Numbered from the stretch's first letter, positions 25,927 to 36,097 are shown. The stretch: DNA of 64,000 nucleotides from Actinacidiphila glaucinigra (GCF_900188405.1 NZ_FZOF01000036.1:1-64000), one strand, 5' to 3'. The notes: generated by a model from the sequence alone, not told the origin. Translations and numbers: made by a program.

Positions 25927-28900
25927 ATGGCCACCGAGCAGCCGCACGGCGGACTGGAAGCCGGGACGTACAAGGTGCTGCGCACCCGGCTCACCGGCGC
26001 CGCGCGCCAACTGGCCGACAGGGCACGGGCGCTGAACGACCGCCGGGTGGAGACCTTCGGAAGCGGAGGTCTCCGGCCGGCCCGCAGCGGGCACCTGCGC
26101 ACCGCGGATGCGTGTGTCCCGCGCGGCGTCGCGAGCGTGGGCGGACAAGTGCTGCTCGGGCACGACACACCGGCAAGCGGCGGCTCGGCCGAGGACGTGT
26201 TCTCGCTCCACGACCCGGCTGCCTTCGAGGCCGTCGGCGCCGACACCGCTCCCGGACTGCTGGACGACCCGCGCTTCCGGCAGGACCTGGCCGAGCTGTA
26301 CCGCTACTACCGCGACGCCCGCCTGCTCCAACTGCGGACCGCCGGCGATCGGCTGCTCGCGGTCTTCCGGACCGGTCCGGACCTCACCGACGTCCGGGTG
26401 CTGCGCTGGCAGGTGGCCGCCGACGGCACGGCCTCGTACCTCGACTCACGCGGCGAGCGGGACCATGTCCCGCCGCCCGCGTACGACATGGCCTGGCAGG
26501 AGGCCACCCGCGACGACCACGTCCTCGGACGACACCCGCACGTGTCCGTCCAGGGCGAGGTCTTCGTCTCGACCGCCGGCGGCCGCCTCACGATCAAGGC
26601 CGAGAACGACACCAGTACCCCGGACGGCATCCACTCCGAGCCGGTGGACGAGCCGCTGCAGTCCCTCGCCGACGCCGACATCGCCCATGCCCGCGCCGGA
26701 GCGCTGATCCTGCTGCGCGTCCGCCCGTACAACGAGAACGCAGCCCGGTACCTGATCGCCAACACCCGAACGCACCAGGTGACCCGGCTGGACGGTCTCG
26801 GGCAGGCCTGCCTCACCCTGCCCGACGACCAAGGGGTGATCTTCCCGGGCGGCTACTGCCTCGACACGGGGGTGGTGCGGACCTTCGACATCCCCACCGA
26901 CGGCCTGGAGTTCGAGCGGATCGTCCGGTCGCCGAACGGCGAGGACGTGCTCTACGTCTTCCACTCCCGCGCCGACGGCCGCGCCGTGCTCCTCCCGTAC
27001 AACCTCATCCGCAAGGAGGTCGGCAGCCCGCTCTCCTGCCACGGTTACGCGCTGCTCGACGACGGCGCCCTGGTGCTGCTGCGCGTGGAGTCCGCCGAGC
27101 CGGCCCGCGTCCACCCGGTGCAGGTGTGGGACTCCCCGTACACCACGGACTCGTACGCCCTCGGCCGGCCGGGCGGTGCCGGACCGCTGGACCGCGTCGG
27201 CAACGGCGATCTGGTGCGCGGCATCGCGGACTGCCTGTCGGTGGCCGGCATGGTGGAGGAGATGGCCCCGAACGCCGCCGTGTACGAGGCCGTCGCCGCG
27301 GCGTGCGTGCGGACGGCCGATCGCCACCACTGGCTCGCCGAGGACGGCCTCGGGGCCCTGCACGAGCCGCTGGCCGAGGTCCGGAGCACCGCCGAACAGG
27401 TACTGGGGGAGTTCGCCGCGGTCACGGCCCTGACCGCCCGGGCCGCCGACGCCCTGGACGAGGCAGCCACCCGCATCACCGCCCTCGTACGCCGCGGGCG
27501 CGGCGAGACCCTGGGCAGCGCGAGCGCCTGGATCCGGCACCTCACCGAACTCCGCCAGTCGCAGGGACACTTGGCGTCCCTGCGCGAGCTGCGGTACGTC
27601 GACGGCGACCGCGTCGACGAACTCTCCAGGGGGCTCGGCGACGACCTGGCCGCCGCGGCCCGGCGGGCGGTGGCCTTCCTGGTCCGGGAGGACGCCTTCG
27701 CCGGCCACCACGAGGACGTCGCGGCACTCGCGGCGCGGGCCGCCGCCGTCGCCACCACCGCCGAGACGGCGCCACTGGCCGGACGACTGGCCGAACAAAC
27801 CGGGGCGTTGGAGACCGTCACCGAGGTGGTGACCGGACTGGACATCGCCGACCCGGTGCTCCGTACCTCGGTTCTGGAACGGATCGGCGCCGTCCTCGCC
27901 GACGTCAACCGGGCCCGTGCCACCCTCGACGCACGCCGCAGGGAACTGCTCGGCCGGGAGGGGCGCGCGGAGTTCGCCGCCGAGGCCGCCTTGCTCGCAC
28001 ACGCCGTGACCGCCGCCCTTGGAGCCGCGAACACCCCCGAGACCTGCGAGGAGCAGCTGGGCAGGCTTCTGCTGCGGATCGAGGACCTGGAAGCCCGCTT
28101 CGGGGAGTACGAGGACTTCACCGAGGCGCTGGAGAACCGGCGCACCGAGATCCACGACGCCTTCTCGACGCGACGGCAGGCCCTGCTCGACGAGCGGGCC
28201 CGCCGCGCCGACCGGCTGGCCGAGTCCGCCGGACGGATTCTGGGCAGCGTCTCGCGCCGCCTCGCGACCCTGGCCTCCCTGGACGAGGTCAACACCTACT
28301 TCGGCTCCGACCCCATGGTCGGCAGGATCCGCGGTGTCGCCGGCGAGCTGCGTGAACTCGGCGACCCGGTGCGGGCCGAGGAACTCATCGGCCGCGTCAA
28401 GGCCGCACGTCAGCAGGCCGCGCGGGCGCTGCGCGACCGCGCGGACCTGTACGACGGCGGAGAAGCGGGCTCGGCCGTACGGCTGGGCCGCCACCGTTTC
28501 GCCGTCACCACCCAGCAGGCCGAGCTCACCCTCGTCCCGTACAAGGGCGCGACGGCCTTCGCCCTGACGGGAACGGACTACCGCCTCCCCGTCCACGACC
28601 CCGAGTTCGAGGCCACGCGCCCGTACTGGGACCAGCACCTCGTGTCCGAGACACCCGGGATCTACCGCGCCGAGCACCTGGCCGCCTGCCTCCTGGCGGA
28701 AACCGATCCGCTGGAGACGCTGTACGAGGCCGATACGGCGGGGCGCCTCCTGGACCTCGTTCGCGAGGCCGCCGAATCCCGGTACGACGAGGGCTACGAG
28801 CGCGGCATCCACGACCACGACGGCGCGGTGATCCTCACCGCCCTGCTGCGGCTGCGGGCGGAGGCGGGGCTGCTGCGCTACCCGGCCGCGGCCCGCGCCG

Positions 28901-30699
28901 CCGCGCAGCTGTTCTGGGCGTACGGCACCGACGACGCGTCCCGTGACGTCTGGTCGGCCCGGGCGTCCTCCCTGGCACAGGCCCGTGCCACGTTCGGTCT
29001 CGCCCCGGCCGTGGACACCCTTCGACAGGAGCTGGGGCGGTCGGTCGCCACCTTCCTGGACGCTGCGGGACTCGACCTGAACGGCACCGAGCTGGCGGGC
29101 GAGTACCTCTTCGAGGAACTCGCCGCCGCAGCCGACGGCAAGGTCTCCTTCGTCTCCGGCGCGACCGCCCGCACCCTCCTCGAGAAGTTCCGCGCCGCGG
29201 CGGACGGGCAGGGACCGGAAGCCGGCCTGGCCGCCCTGCCCGACGACTTCGCCTCACTCCCCGCACGCCACCAGCTCGCGGAAGCCTGGCTCGGCTCCTT
29301 CCTGGCCGCAGGCGGTGCCCAGTCCACCCCGGGAGACCTGGCCGAGGCCGTGGTCCTGTTGCTGTGCGACCAGCTGCCCCGTCACGAATGCACCGCCGCG
29401 CTCACCACGACCGTCGACGGCCTGCTCGGCCGGCACCCCCGTGTCCTGCGTGGCACCCTCCACCTGCGACTGGACGAATTCATCGGCCGCACCACCGCCC
29501 ACCGCACCGACCGGATACCCGGATTCCGCGCCTACCAGCGCCTGCGTGCCGACCTGCTGACACGCGAACGCACACGCCTGCGCCTGGACGACCACCGCCC
29601 GCAGCCGCCGACCACCTTCGTCCGCAACCGGCTCCTCGACGAGGTGTACCTGCCCCTCATCGGTGACAACCTCGCCAAACAGATCGGCGCCGCCGATGAC
29701 CCCCGGCGCACCGACAGCTCCGGACTGCTGCTGCTGGTCTCACCGCCCGGCTACGGCAAGACCACCCTCGTCGAATACGTCGCCGAACGCCTCGGGATGC
29801 TCCTCGTCACCGTCAGCGGCCCCGCGCTCGGCTCCGCGGTCACCTCACTGGACGACGACCACCCGGAGATCGCAAAGATCCACTTCGCCCTCGCGGCCGC
29901 GAACAACGTGCTGCTCTACATCGACGACATCCAGCACACCTCACCCGAGCTGCTGCAGCGGTTCATCCCGCTGACCGACGCGCAGCGTCGTCTCGGCCCC
30001 TACGACCTGCGCGGCAAACGCTTCGCCGTCGTGATGTCCGGCAACCCCTACACCGAGTCGGGGGCCCGCTTCCGCATCCCCGACATGCTCGCCAACCGCG
30101 CCGACGTCTGGAACCTCGGCGACGTCCTCACCGGCCGGGACGAACTCTTCGCCCTGAGCTTCACCGAGAACGCCCTCACCTCCAACCCCGTTCTGGCGCC
30201 GCTGGCCGAGGCCGACCGCGCCGACCTGGCCATCCTCCTGAGCATGGCCCGCGTCGACGGATCCGCCCCAGCCGAACACCTGACGCGCGTGTTCCCTCCG
30301 ACGGAACTCGACCGGATCCTCTCCGTCCTGCGCCTGCTCCTTCGTGCCCAGCGCACCGTGCTGGCAGTGAACCGCGCCTACATCGCCTCCGCCGCGCAGT
30401 CCGACAACTCCCGCACCGAACCGCCCTTCCGGCTCCAGGGCTCCTACCGGAACATGAACCGACTGGCCGAGCGCATCTCCCCCGCCATGAACGACGCCGA
30501 ACTCGACGCCCTCGTCGACGACCACTACCGCGCCGAGGCCCAGACCCTCACCAGCGCCGCCGAGGCCAATCTCCTCAAACTCGCCGAGATCCGCGGCACC
30601 CTCACCGACGCGCAGGCCGCGCGCTGGGACGAGGTCAAGGCAGCGTCGTCGCATGGCCGTCGTGACGGGGACCCGCTGCGCTCCGGCCGGCCTGTCTGA
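25927..30699 (+). CDS. Very large AAA ATPase (DUF3686/'DNA repair ATPase' type)
   Basis: Cytoplasmic protein of 1590 residues. The N-terminal region (about 1-430) looks like a strand-rich repeat domain of the DUF3686 type; 430-900 is mostly helical; a further globular domain runs to about 1200; the AAA domain comes last. Walker A is SPPGYGKTT near 1272, Walker B VLLYIDDIQHT near 1327, with a sensor region FAVVMSGNP as in MoxR-like ATPases. Such proteins are annotated as 'DNA repair ATPase', but I know of no settled function. The ATG at 25927 has GGGAG 9 nt upstream. Placement after NfeD and flotillin suggests that it works with a membrane scaffold; this is inference. Confidence 0.9.
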   Translation: MATEQPHGGLEAGTYKVLRTRLTGAARQLADRARALNDRRVETFGSGGLRPARSGHLRTADACVPRGVASVGGQVLLGHDTPASGGSAEDVFSLHDPAAFEAVGADTAPGLLDDPRFRQDLAELYRYYRDARLLQLRTAGDRLLAVFRTGPDLTDVRVLRWQVAADGTASYLDSRGERDHVPPPAYDMAWQEATRDDHVLGRHPHVSVQGEVFVSTAGGRLTIKAENDTSTPDGIHSEPVDEPLQSLADADIAHARAGALILLRVRPYNENAARYLIANTRTHQVTRLDGLGQACLTLPDDQGVIFPGGYCLDTGVVRTFDIPTDGLEFERIVRSPNGEDVLYVFHSRADGRAVLLPYNLIRKEVGSPLSCHGYALLDDGALVLLRVESAEPARVHPVQVWDSPYTTDSYALGRPGGAGPLDRVGNGDLVRGIADCLSVAGMVEEMAPNAAVYEAVAAACVRTADRHHWLAEDGLGALHEPLAEVRSTAEQVLGEFAAVTALTARAADALDEAATRITALVRRGRGETLGSASAWIRHLTELRQSQGHLASLRELRYVDGDRVDELSRGLGDDLAAAARRAVAFLVREDAFAGHHEDVAALAARAAAVATTAETAPLAGRLAEQTGALETVTEVVTGLDIADPVLRTSVLERIGAVLADVNRARATLDARRRELLGREGRAEFAAEAALLAHAVTAALGAANTPETCEEQLGRLLLRIEDLEARFGEYEDFTEALENRRTEIHDAFSTRRQALLDERARRADRLAESAGRILGSVSRRLATLASLDEVNTYFGSDPMVGRIRGVAGELRELGDPVRAEELIGRVKAARQQAARALRDRADLYDGGEAGSAVRLGRHRFAVTTQQAELTLVPYKGATAFALTGTDYRLPVHDPEFEATRPYWDQHLVSETPGIYRAEHLAACLLAETDPLETLYEADTAGRLLDLVREAAESRYDEGYERGIHDHDGAVILTALLRLRAEAGLLRYPAAARAAAQLFWAYGTDDASRDVWSARASSLAQARATFGLAPAVDTLRQELGRSVATFLDAAGLDLNGTELAGEYLFEELAAAADGKVSFVSGATARTLLEKFRAAADGQGPEAGLAALPDDFASLPARHQLAEAWLGSFLAAGGAQSTPGDLAEAVVLLLCDQLPRHECTAALTTTVDGLLGRHPRVLRGTLHLRLDEFIGRTTAHRTDRIPGFRAYQRLRADLLTRERTRLRLDDHRPQPPTTFVRNRLLDEVYLPLIGDNLAKQIGAADDPRRTDSSGLLLLVSPPGYGKTTLVEYVAERLGMLLVTVSGPALGSAVTSLDDDHPEIAKIHFALAAANNVLLYIDDIQHTSPELLQRFIPLTDAQRRLGPYDLRGKRFAVVMSGNPYTESGARFRIPDMLANRADVWNLGDVLTGRDELFALSFTENALTSNPVLAPLAEADRADLAILLSMARVDGSAPAEHLTRVFPPTELDRILSVLRLLLRAQRTVLAVNRAYIASAAQSDNSRTEPPFRLQGSYRNMNRLAERISPAMNDAELDALVDDHYRAEAQTLTSAAEANLLKLAEIRGTLTDAQAARWDEVKAASSHGRRDGDPLRSGRPV

Positions 30700-30817
30700 G
30701 GTCGGTACCTCCGCGGTGACGCATGGGTCGAAGCGGCGGCGCAAGGGTCTCGGCAGCCCCGCGCCTACGTCGACATACTGTTGCCGTGGGCGTACAGATG
30801 TCGCCCGGGGGGATCGA

Positions 30818-31210
30818 GTGTCGCGGTACACAGCAGAAGTGACAGCAGGGATGAGGGGAATCACCTTCCCCGCCTGGCGAGGACCCCACTATGTGACCCT
30901 GGCTGAACTGCTGGTCGGCCTTGGCAGATACGGCCTGGGGCTGCGGTGGCGCGTTGAGTGCGACGAGCACTGGGACCTCCCGGCGGAGTTGGAGCGCCAT
31001 TCCGCGGGCGAGGGGATGGACGCCCTGACGTTGCTCTCCCTGACGACACCCGCTGTCCAGCTGATCGACGCCGAAGCGTGTGGGTTCGCCGAGGGCGTGC
31101 TGGTTGTCGTTCTGACCGAAGTGGACGGTTCGCTTTGGGAGGTCAGAGCGGCTGACGAGCGCGTGCTCAGCGAACTTCGCCACCACTACCCGGGCACCAC
31201 CGCGCTGTGA
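30818..31210 (+). CDS. Hypothetical protein, about 130 residues
   Basis: Soluble protein with the sequence ITFPAWRGPHYVTLAELLVG near the start and a C-terminal half of alternating strands (VLVVVLTEVDGSLWEVRAAD). The GTG at 30818 (VSRYTAEV) has GGGGGG six bases upstream; the longer frame reaching back to 30653 overlaps the ATPase gene and lacks a site. It is the same strand as the ATPase, 118 bp downstream. No family is recognised. A short hairpin follows it. Confidence 0.6.
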   Translation: MSRYTAEVTAGMRGITFPAWRGPHYVTLAELLVGLGRYGLGLRWRVECDEHWDLPAELERHSAGEGMDALTLLSLTTPAVQLIDAEACGFAEGVLVVVLTEVDGSLWEVRAADERVLSELRHHYPGTTAL

Positions 31211-31256
31211 GTGGGTGCCTCCACGGGCATCGACGGACCGCGGCCCCGAGACGCCC

Positions 31257-31288
31257 GACGGGCGCGATACGCGCCGGCGCCCCGTCGA
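31257..31288. terminator. Hairpin between convergent genes
   Basis: The arms GACGGG-CGC and GCG-CCCCGTC pair across a 9-14 nt loop in the 81-bp gap between two convergent hypothetical genes. One bulge is needed. A bidirectional terminator is plausible. Confidence 0.45.
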
Positions 31289-31291
31289 GCG

Positions 31292-32011
31292 TCAGCTGAA
31301 GTGGATGTCGCTGAGGTCGATGGACACCATGACGTCATCTCGGACGGGGTGGCCGGTGGCGTCGCGGCTGTGTGCACGGCGCTTGGTGGGAAGGACGATG
31401 CCGTCCGCTTCCACGTAGTCGTACACATACTGCGCCGCGGCGAATCCGCCCGCGACGTCGACGTGGTAGTCGTGTCGGCGAAGCAGATGATCCGGGCCGA
31501 AGTAGAAGTCCTGGTGCGTGCTGTGGCTGGCGATCCCGGGCGGGAAGGCGGCGCGCAGGCCGCGCCACAGTTCGTCCCCCTCCTGCCACGGCTCGATCTC
31601 GCTGACGGTGAAGCCGGGCATGGCCAGCAGGAACGGCGTCGTGAGGTAGGTCCACAGCGCGTAGCCGTTGAAGTAGGCGCGGTCCAGAGGGTCCCAGGGG
31701 GTGCTGAGGGTGTGGCCGGTGAAGGACGACCGGGGGTTTTCGCGAGTGGCGACCACGCGTCCGTCGACCTTGTCGATGCTCACCCGTCCGGGTGTGAAGT
31801 CGGTCTTCTGGTCGGGGGTGCCGAAGGGTCTGACCGAGGCATGCTCCTCGTGGAGCAGGACGGTCATCTCACGCGGTTCGGGGTCCTGCGGCAGGCCCTT
31901 GGCGGCGAACAGGCGCCCTCCGCTGACAAGGGTGGCCCGCGCCCGGGTCAGTTCACGCCAGCGTGCGCTTCCGCCGTGGGCTTCGATCGCCGCGGTGAGC
32001 AGTTCGTTCAT
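31292..32011 (-). CDS. Hypothetical protein, 239 residues
   Basis: Soluble protein starting LLTAAIEAHGGSARWRELTR, a pattern seen at the N-terminus of several actinobacterial outer-membrane-lipoprotein-like (LolA/LppX-fold) families, though no signal peptide is present. Middle part: FYFGPDHLLRRHDYHVDVAG; end: VMVSIDLSDIHFS. The start at 32011 has GAGGAC upstream. It lies 52 bp after the DJ-1/PfpI gene on the same strand, so the two are probably one operon. The function is unknown; LolA-like ligand binding is a guess. Confidence 0.75.
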   Translation of the reverse strand: MNELLTAAIEAHGGSARWRELTRARATLVSGGRLFAAKGLPQDPEPREMTVLLHEEHASVRPFGTPDQKTDFTPGRVSIDKVDGRVVATRENPRSSFTGHTLSTPWDPLDRAYFNGYALWTYLTTPFLLAMPGFTVSEIEPWQEGDELWRGLRAAFPPGIASHSTHQDFYFGPDHLLRRHDYHVDVAGGFAAAQYVYDYVEADGIVLPTKRRAHSRDATGHPVRDDVMVSIDLSDIHFS

Positions 32012-32063
32012 GTGTCCTCAGGCGGTGGGATAGACGGTGGATCTTTCGGTTGACCACCGGGTG

Positions 32064-32672
32064 TCAGCGCAGTGCGGCTTCGCCCGTGTGGACGGCACGC
32101 ATCGCGCGCTCGACGGTCTCCCGGTTCTCGCCGACCGGAGCCACGTAGTCGAGGACGCCGCGCGCGGCGTCCTCCCCGAGGGTCCGGGTGATCACCCAGG
32201 TGGCGAGGTACTGGGACGCCAGGCAGCCTCCCGCGGTGGCGATGTTCCCCTCGGCGTGGAACGGCACGTCCAGCACGGTGACGCCGTCGGCTTCGGCATA
32301 GGGACGGGTCTTCATGTCCGTGCACACAGGCATGCCGCCCAGCAGCCCGAGGCGCGCCAGCACCAGGGCGCCGGAGCACTGCGAACCGATCAACTGCCGT
32401 GCGGGGTCGAGCGGCAGCATCGAGATCAGCCGGTCGTCAGCGACCACGTCGCGGGTCTTCACACCGCTGCCGATCAGTACGACGTCGGCTTCAGTCACGA
32501 ACTCCATCGGGCGCTGCCCGGTCACCTCGACGCCGTTCATGGAGGTGACGACGGGTGTCGGTGTCGTGATGAAGGCCTCCAGGCCGTCCTTGCGGCACCG
32601 GTTGATCAGGGCGGAGGCGATGAAACTGTCGAGCTCGTTGAACCCGTCGAAGGTGACGACTGCTACCTGCAT
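32064..32672 (-). CDS. DJ-1/PfpI family protein
   Basis: GATase1-like protein of 202 residues. The nucleophile elbow reads IGSQCSGALVLARLG, with the reactive Cys typical of DJ-1/PfpI and isonitrile hydratase-like members; FNELD near residue 14 supplies the conserved acidic residue. A further motif is ATAGGCLASQY. Roles in the superfamily include chaperone, glyoxalase, amidase and isonitrile hydratase. The ATG at 32672 has AGGAG five bases upstream and the longer frame does not. It is likely the first gene of an operon with the hypothetical protein at 31292. Confidence 0.9.
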   Translation of the reverse strand: MQVAVVTFDGFNELDSFIASALINRCRKDGLEAFITTPTPVVTSMNGVEVTGQRPMEFVTEADVVLIGSGVKTRDVVADDRLISMLPLDPARQLIGSQCSGALVLARLGLLGGMPVCTDMKTRPYAEADGVTVLDVPFHAEGNIATAGGCLASQYLATWVITRTLGEDAARGVLDYVAPVGENRETVERAMRAVHTGEAALR

Positions 32673-32791
32673 GATGGCTCCTTCACGTACGTCATCGGGT
32701 GCCCAGTCTGTCTGGTGCGTCGTATCAGGCAAGGACCTGGCGGCTTGTCCTGCGGGTGCGCTCTCGCGGGCGTCGGCCTGCGACGGCCCTG

Positions 32792-34843
32792 TCACCGCAT
32801 CCGCTGGGGGCCCGCGTCAGGGAGGGCGAGCTCGGCCCAGATCGTCTTGCCGTCGGGCCGTTGCCTGGTGCCCCAGCGCTCGGAGAGCTGCGCCACGATG
32901 AACAACCCGCGGCCGCCCTCGTCGAACATCCGGGCTCGCCGCAGGTGGGGAGCGGTGTTGCTGGCGTCGGACACCTCGCAGATCAGAGTGTCCTCACGGA
33001 TGAGACGCAGCTGTACCGGACCCGAGCCGTAGCGGATGGCATTGGTGACCAGCTCGCTGATGACCAGCTCCGTGGTGAACGCCAGCTCTCCCAGTTCCCA
33101 GCCCTCCAGTCGGGAGGCGGCGAGGTCACGGGCCCGGGCGACCTCCGCGAGGTCCTCCGTGAGGTCCCACGCGACGGCGTGGGTTCCGTCGAGTTCCTGG
33201 GTGCGGGCGATGACGAGGGCGACGTCGTCCCGGGCTCCCTGGCCGACCACCGTGTGCAGGACGTGGTCGCACATGTCCTCCAGCGCGGGAATGGGATCGG
33301 ACAGCGCCGTTCGCAGGTGCTTGAGTCCCTCGTCGAGGCTGCGTCCGGGGGATTCAATGAGGCCGTCGGTGTACAGGGCGAGGCGTGTGCCTTCGGGCAG
33401 TTCCAGTTCCGCCGCCTCGAAGGGGAGTCCTCCCACGCCCAGGGGAGGGCCGGCGGGTATGTCGAGGTATTCGACGTCCGATCCCGGTCGCATGACGGCG
33501 GGCGGCGGGTGGCCGGCCCGGGCGGCCGTGCAGAGGCGGGTGACCGGGTCGTAGATCATGTACAGGCAGGTCGCCACGATCTCGCCGACAGCCGGTCCGA
33601 CCTCACGGCACGCGTCCTGTGGGTCACCGAAGTCCCGGTGCCGGGTGACGACGTCGTCGAGGTGGGTGAGCAGTTCGTCGGGCGGCAGGTCGATGTCGGC
33701 GAGTGTCCGTACGGCGGCGCGCAGCCGGCCCATGGTCGCCGAGGCGCGAACGCCGTGGCCGACCACGTCGCCCACGACCAGGGCGACCCGGGCCCCCGAC
33801 AGGGGGATGACGTCGTACCAGTCGCCGCCCACTCCCGCGTACGGACCCGCGGGGAGGTAGCGCGTGGCCGCGGCCACCGCCGGCTGCCGCGGTGCGCTCG
33901 GCGGCAGGAGGCTGCGCTGCAACGTCAGGGAGGTGTTGTGCTCACGGGTGTAGTGGCGGGCGTTGTCCACGCACACCGCGGCCCGGTCCCCGATCTCCTG
34001 TGCCAGGAGCAGGTCGTCGGCGTCGAAGGGATCCCTGCCCGGGAAGCGTGTGAAGAGTGCCGCGCCCAGGGTCACCCCTCGGGCGCGAAGGGGGATCGCC
34101 AGCGCGGAGCGTACCCCGCTCGTGCCGGCGTCGCCGCTGTCTGACGGCAGGGAGGCGGCGGGGTCGGTGATCTCCAGCATTCCGGCCTTGCCCGTGAACA
34201 GCCCGAGGGTCGGTTCCGCGCCCTGCGGGTAGACGACGGGATCGCCCGGCCGCACCGCCTCCGAGGACCCGGACGGTCCCGCCACCGCGGTACGGCGCAG
34301 GGTGAGGTCACCCGTGCCGGGCCGCAGGACGGGTTCGTCGCCCTGAAGGACGGTGTCGAAGAGGTCCACGTAGGCGTGGTCGGCGAAGCGGTGCACGGCG
34401 ACCTCGACCAGCTCCTCGGTGGTCCGAGTCGCGTCGAGAGTGCTTCCGACCCGGCTGCTGGCCTCACTGAGCAGCGCGAGCCGCTCGCGGGCGATCACGA
34501 GCCGCCGGAAGCGTGTCTCGCCGGCGACACGGATCCGGCAGACGACCGCGCTGATGACCAGGGCCACCGCCAGTGCCGTGATGATCGTGACCTGGTTGGC
34601 GCGCCCCATGTCCCGGAGGAGGACCCCGTAGAGCGCGATGGCCGCGGCCAGGTTGAACAGTCCGACGATCACGGTCTGCCGCACCGGAAGCAGCGCACTG
34701 GCCACGACCGGAATCAGGACGGCGTACTCGGCTATGCCCATGATGTGCACGTCGGCGGCCGCCAGTGCCAGTCGCAGGACCGAGATCAGCACCACGCTGA
34801 GAAGCAGCAGGACGAAGCTCCTGCTCGGTCGAACCGGATGCAC
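32792..34843 (-). CDS. Membrane SpoIIE-type phosphatase with GAF and RsbW-like kinase domain
   Basis: Bifunctional signalling protein of about 683 residues. The N-terminal third has several membrane helices (SFVLLLLSVVLISVLRLALA; AEYAVLIPVVASALLPV), then a GAF domain (about 135-270), a PP2C/SpoIIE phosphatase (GVGGDWYDVI; VGDVVGHGVRA; LYTDGLIESPG; DDVALVIAR), and a C-terminal HATPase_c domain (ELVTNAIRYG, then GGRGLFIV) like RsbW-type anti-sigma kinases. The GTG at 34843 is chosen because GGGGAGG lies 8 nt upstream; earlier starts up to 34999 are possible. It probably sets the phosphorylation state of an anti-sigma-factor antagonist and acts at the membrane. Confidence 0.9.
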   Translation of the reverse strand: MHPVRPSRSFVLLLLSVVLISVLRLALAAADVHIMGIAEYAVLIPVVASALLPVRQTVIVGLFNLAAAIALYGVLLRDMGRANQVTIITALAVALVISAVVCRIRVAGETRFRRLVIARERLALLSEASSRVGSTLDATRTTEELVEVAVHRFADHAYVDLFDTVLQGDEPVLRPGTGDLTLRRTAVAGPSGSSEAVRPGDPVVYPQGAEPTLGLFTGKAGMLEITDPAASLPSDSGDAGTSGVRSALAIPLRARGVTLGAALFTRFPGRDPFDADDLLLAQEIGDRAAVCVDNARHYTREHNTSLTLQRSLLPPSAPRQPAVAAATRYLPAGPYAGVGGDWYDVIPLSGARVALVVGDVVGHGVRASATMGRLRAAVRTLADIDLPPDELLTHLDDVVTRHRDFGDPQDACREVGPAVGEIVATCLYMIYDPVTRLCTAARAGHPPPAVMRPGSDVEYLDIPAGPPLGVGGLPFEAAELELPEGTRLALYTDGLIESPGRSLDEGLKHLRTALSDPIPALEDMCDHVLHTVVGQGARDDVALVIARTQELDGTHAVAWDLTEDLAEVARARDLAASRLEGWELGELAFTTELVISELVTNAIRYGSGPVQLRLIREDTLICEVSDASNTAPHLRRARMFDEGGRGLFIVAQLSERWGTRQRPDGKTIWAELALPDAGPQRMR

Positions 34844-35045
34844 GCAGTACACCTCCCCACCGGGAGCGGGACGTGAGACGACCTCCGTCTGCGGTTCCCT
34901 GAGCGGCAGGCGACAACATCCCTTCGAGAGAAATTGTTGCATTGAGTAATGCTTTGTGCCAGGACGCTCCCTCATGGCGGTCCGCCGCGCGCACGGCACG
35001 GTACGGGGCGGGCGATCGTGACATTCGTGGCGTGATCACCTTCGA

Positions 35046-36008
35046 CTACGGCGTCAGCACGATCCTGCCGAAGACCTCACCCGCGGCCATCTTCCGGTGC
35101 GCCAGCACGGCCGCGTCCAGCGGTAGCACCTCGTGCACCACCGTCTCGATCTCGCCGCGACCGGCCGCCGCGAACTGCTCGCCGCGCACGGCACCCAGGT
35201 CGGCCGGGGGGACGGTGGCCGTGCTGAAGGTGGCGAAGGACATCGACTTCCGGAACGACGCCATGATCTTCGTGCCGAAGTCCGCGGGCGGCTGGCCCCC
35301 GACGGCGCCCACGGCCACCATGCGGCCGTTCGGGTTGAGCCTGTCGAAGAACGACGGCATGTCCTTGCCCGCCACGACGTCGATGATGACGTCGTAGCCG
35401 GCCGGGGCGTCATCCCCTCCGCCGCCGGAGCGGTCCAGCACGTGGGTCGCGCCGAGACGGCGCAGCCGCTCGCCTCGCCGGGCCGACGATGCCGTGACCG
35501 CCACCGCGGCGGCGCCACGCCGAGCCGCGAGCTGCACCGCCATGATCCCGATGCTGCCGCTCGCGCCGCGCACCAGGACCGTCTCCCCGGGAGCGAACCG
35601 GCCGTGACGAAGCCCGAAGTGCGCGACCGCCCCGGCGCTGCCCAGCGTCACCGCGTCGACCGCGGACAGGCTGCCGGGCAGGGGGAGGATCTGCCCGAGC
35701 GGCACGAGGGCCTGCTCGACGTAGCCCCCGCCGGTGCCGGTGAAGGCCCACACCCGTCGGCCGATCCATGACGTGTCGACGCCGTCACCCACCGCCGTCA
35801 CGGTGCCGGCCACCTCGCTGCCCGGGACGAAGCCCTCCTCGAAGCCGTAGGCGGCCAGGGCCCCGCTCCGGATCACGGTGTCGACACCGCCGACGCCCAC
35901 CGCCTCGGTGGCGATCAGCACCTGCCCGGCAGCAGGCGCGGGCTCCGGCAGGTCGACAACAGCCAGGCCTTCAGGACCCCCGAACGTCTTGATCGCGATT
36001 GCCTTCAA
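35046..36008 (-). CDS. NADPH:quinone oxidoreductase-like MDR protein
   Basis: Medium-chain reductase of 320 residues without catalytic zinc. A GroES-like N-terminal domain is followed by the Rossmann motif VRGASGSIGIMAVQLA, and the C-terminus has FGRIVLTP, as in zeta-crystallin-type quinone reductases. The start TTG at 36008 (reading LKAIAIKTFGG) is chosen because GGAG lies six bases upstream; GTG codons at 36020 and 36026 are weaker. It is divergent from a TetR gene at 36144 with a long dyad in between, which suggests direct repression. Confidence 0.9.
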   Translation of the reverse strand: MKAIAIKTFGGPEGLAVVDLPEPAPAAGQVLIATEAVGVGGVDTVIRSGALAAYGFEEGFVPGSEVAGTVTAVGDGVDTSWIGRRVWAFTGTGGGYVEQALVPLGQILPLPGSLSAVDAVTLGSAGAVAHFGLRHGRFAPGETVLVRGASGSIGIMAVQLAARRGAAAVAVTASSARRGERLRRLGATHVLDRSGGGGDDAPAGYDVIIDVVAGKDMPSFFDRLNPNGRMVAVGAVGGQPPADFGTKIMASFRKSMSFATFSTATVPPADLGAVRGEQFAAAGRGEIETVVHEVLPLDAAVLAHRKMAAGEVFGRIVLTP

Positions 36009-36097
36009 TGCCGTCTCCACATTCACGGACCGCTCAGCGCGATCCCTGCCGCGTGCTCGCCACCGATCGCCTGATGGTCTCGGTGAGCTCTTACGTC

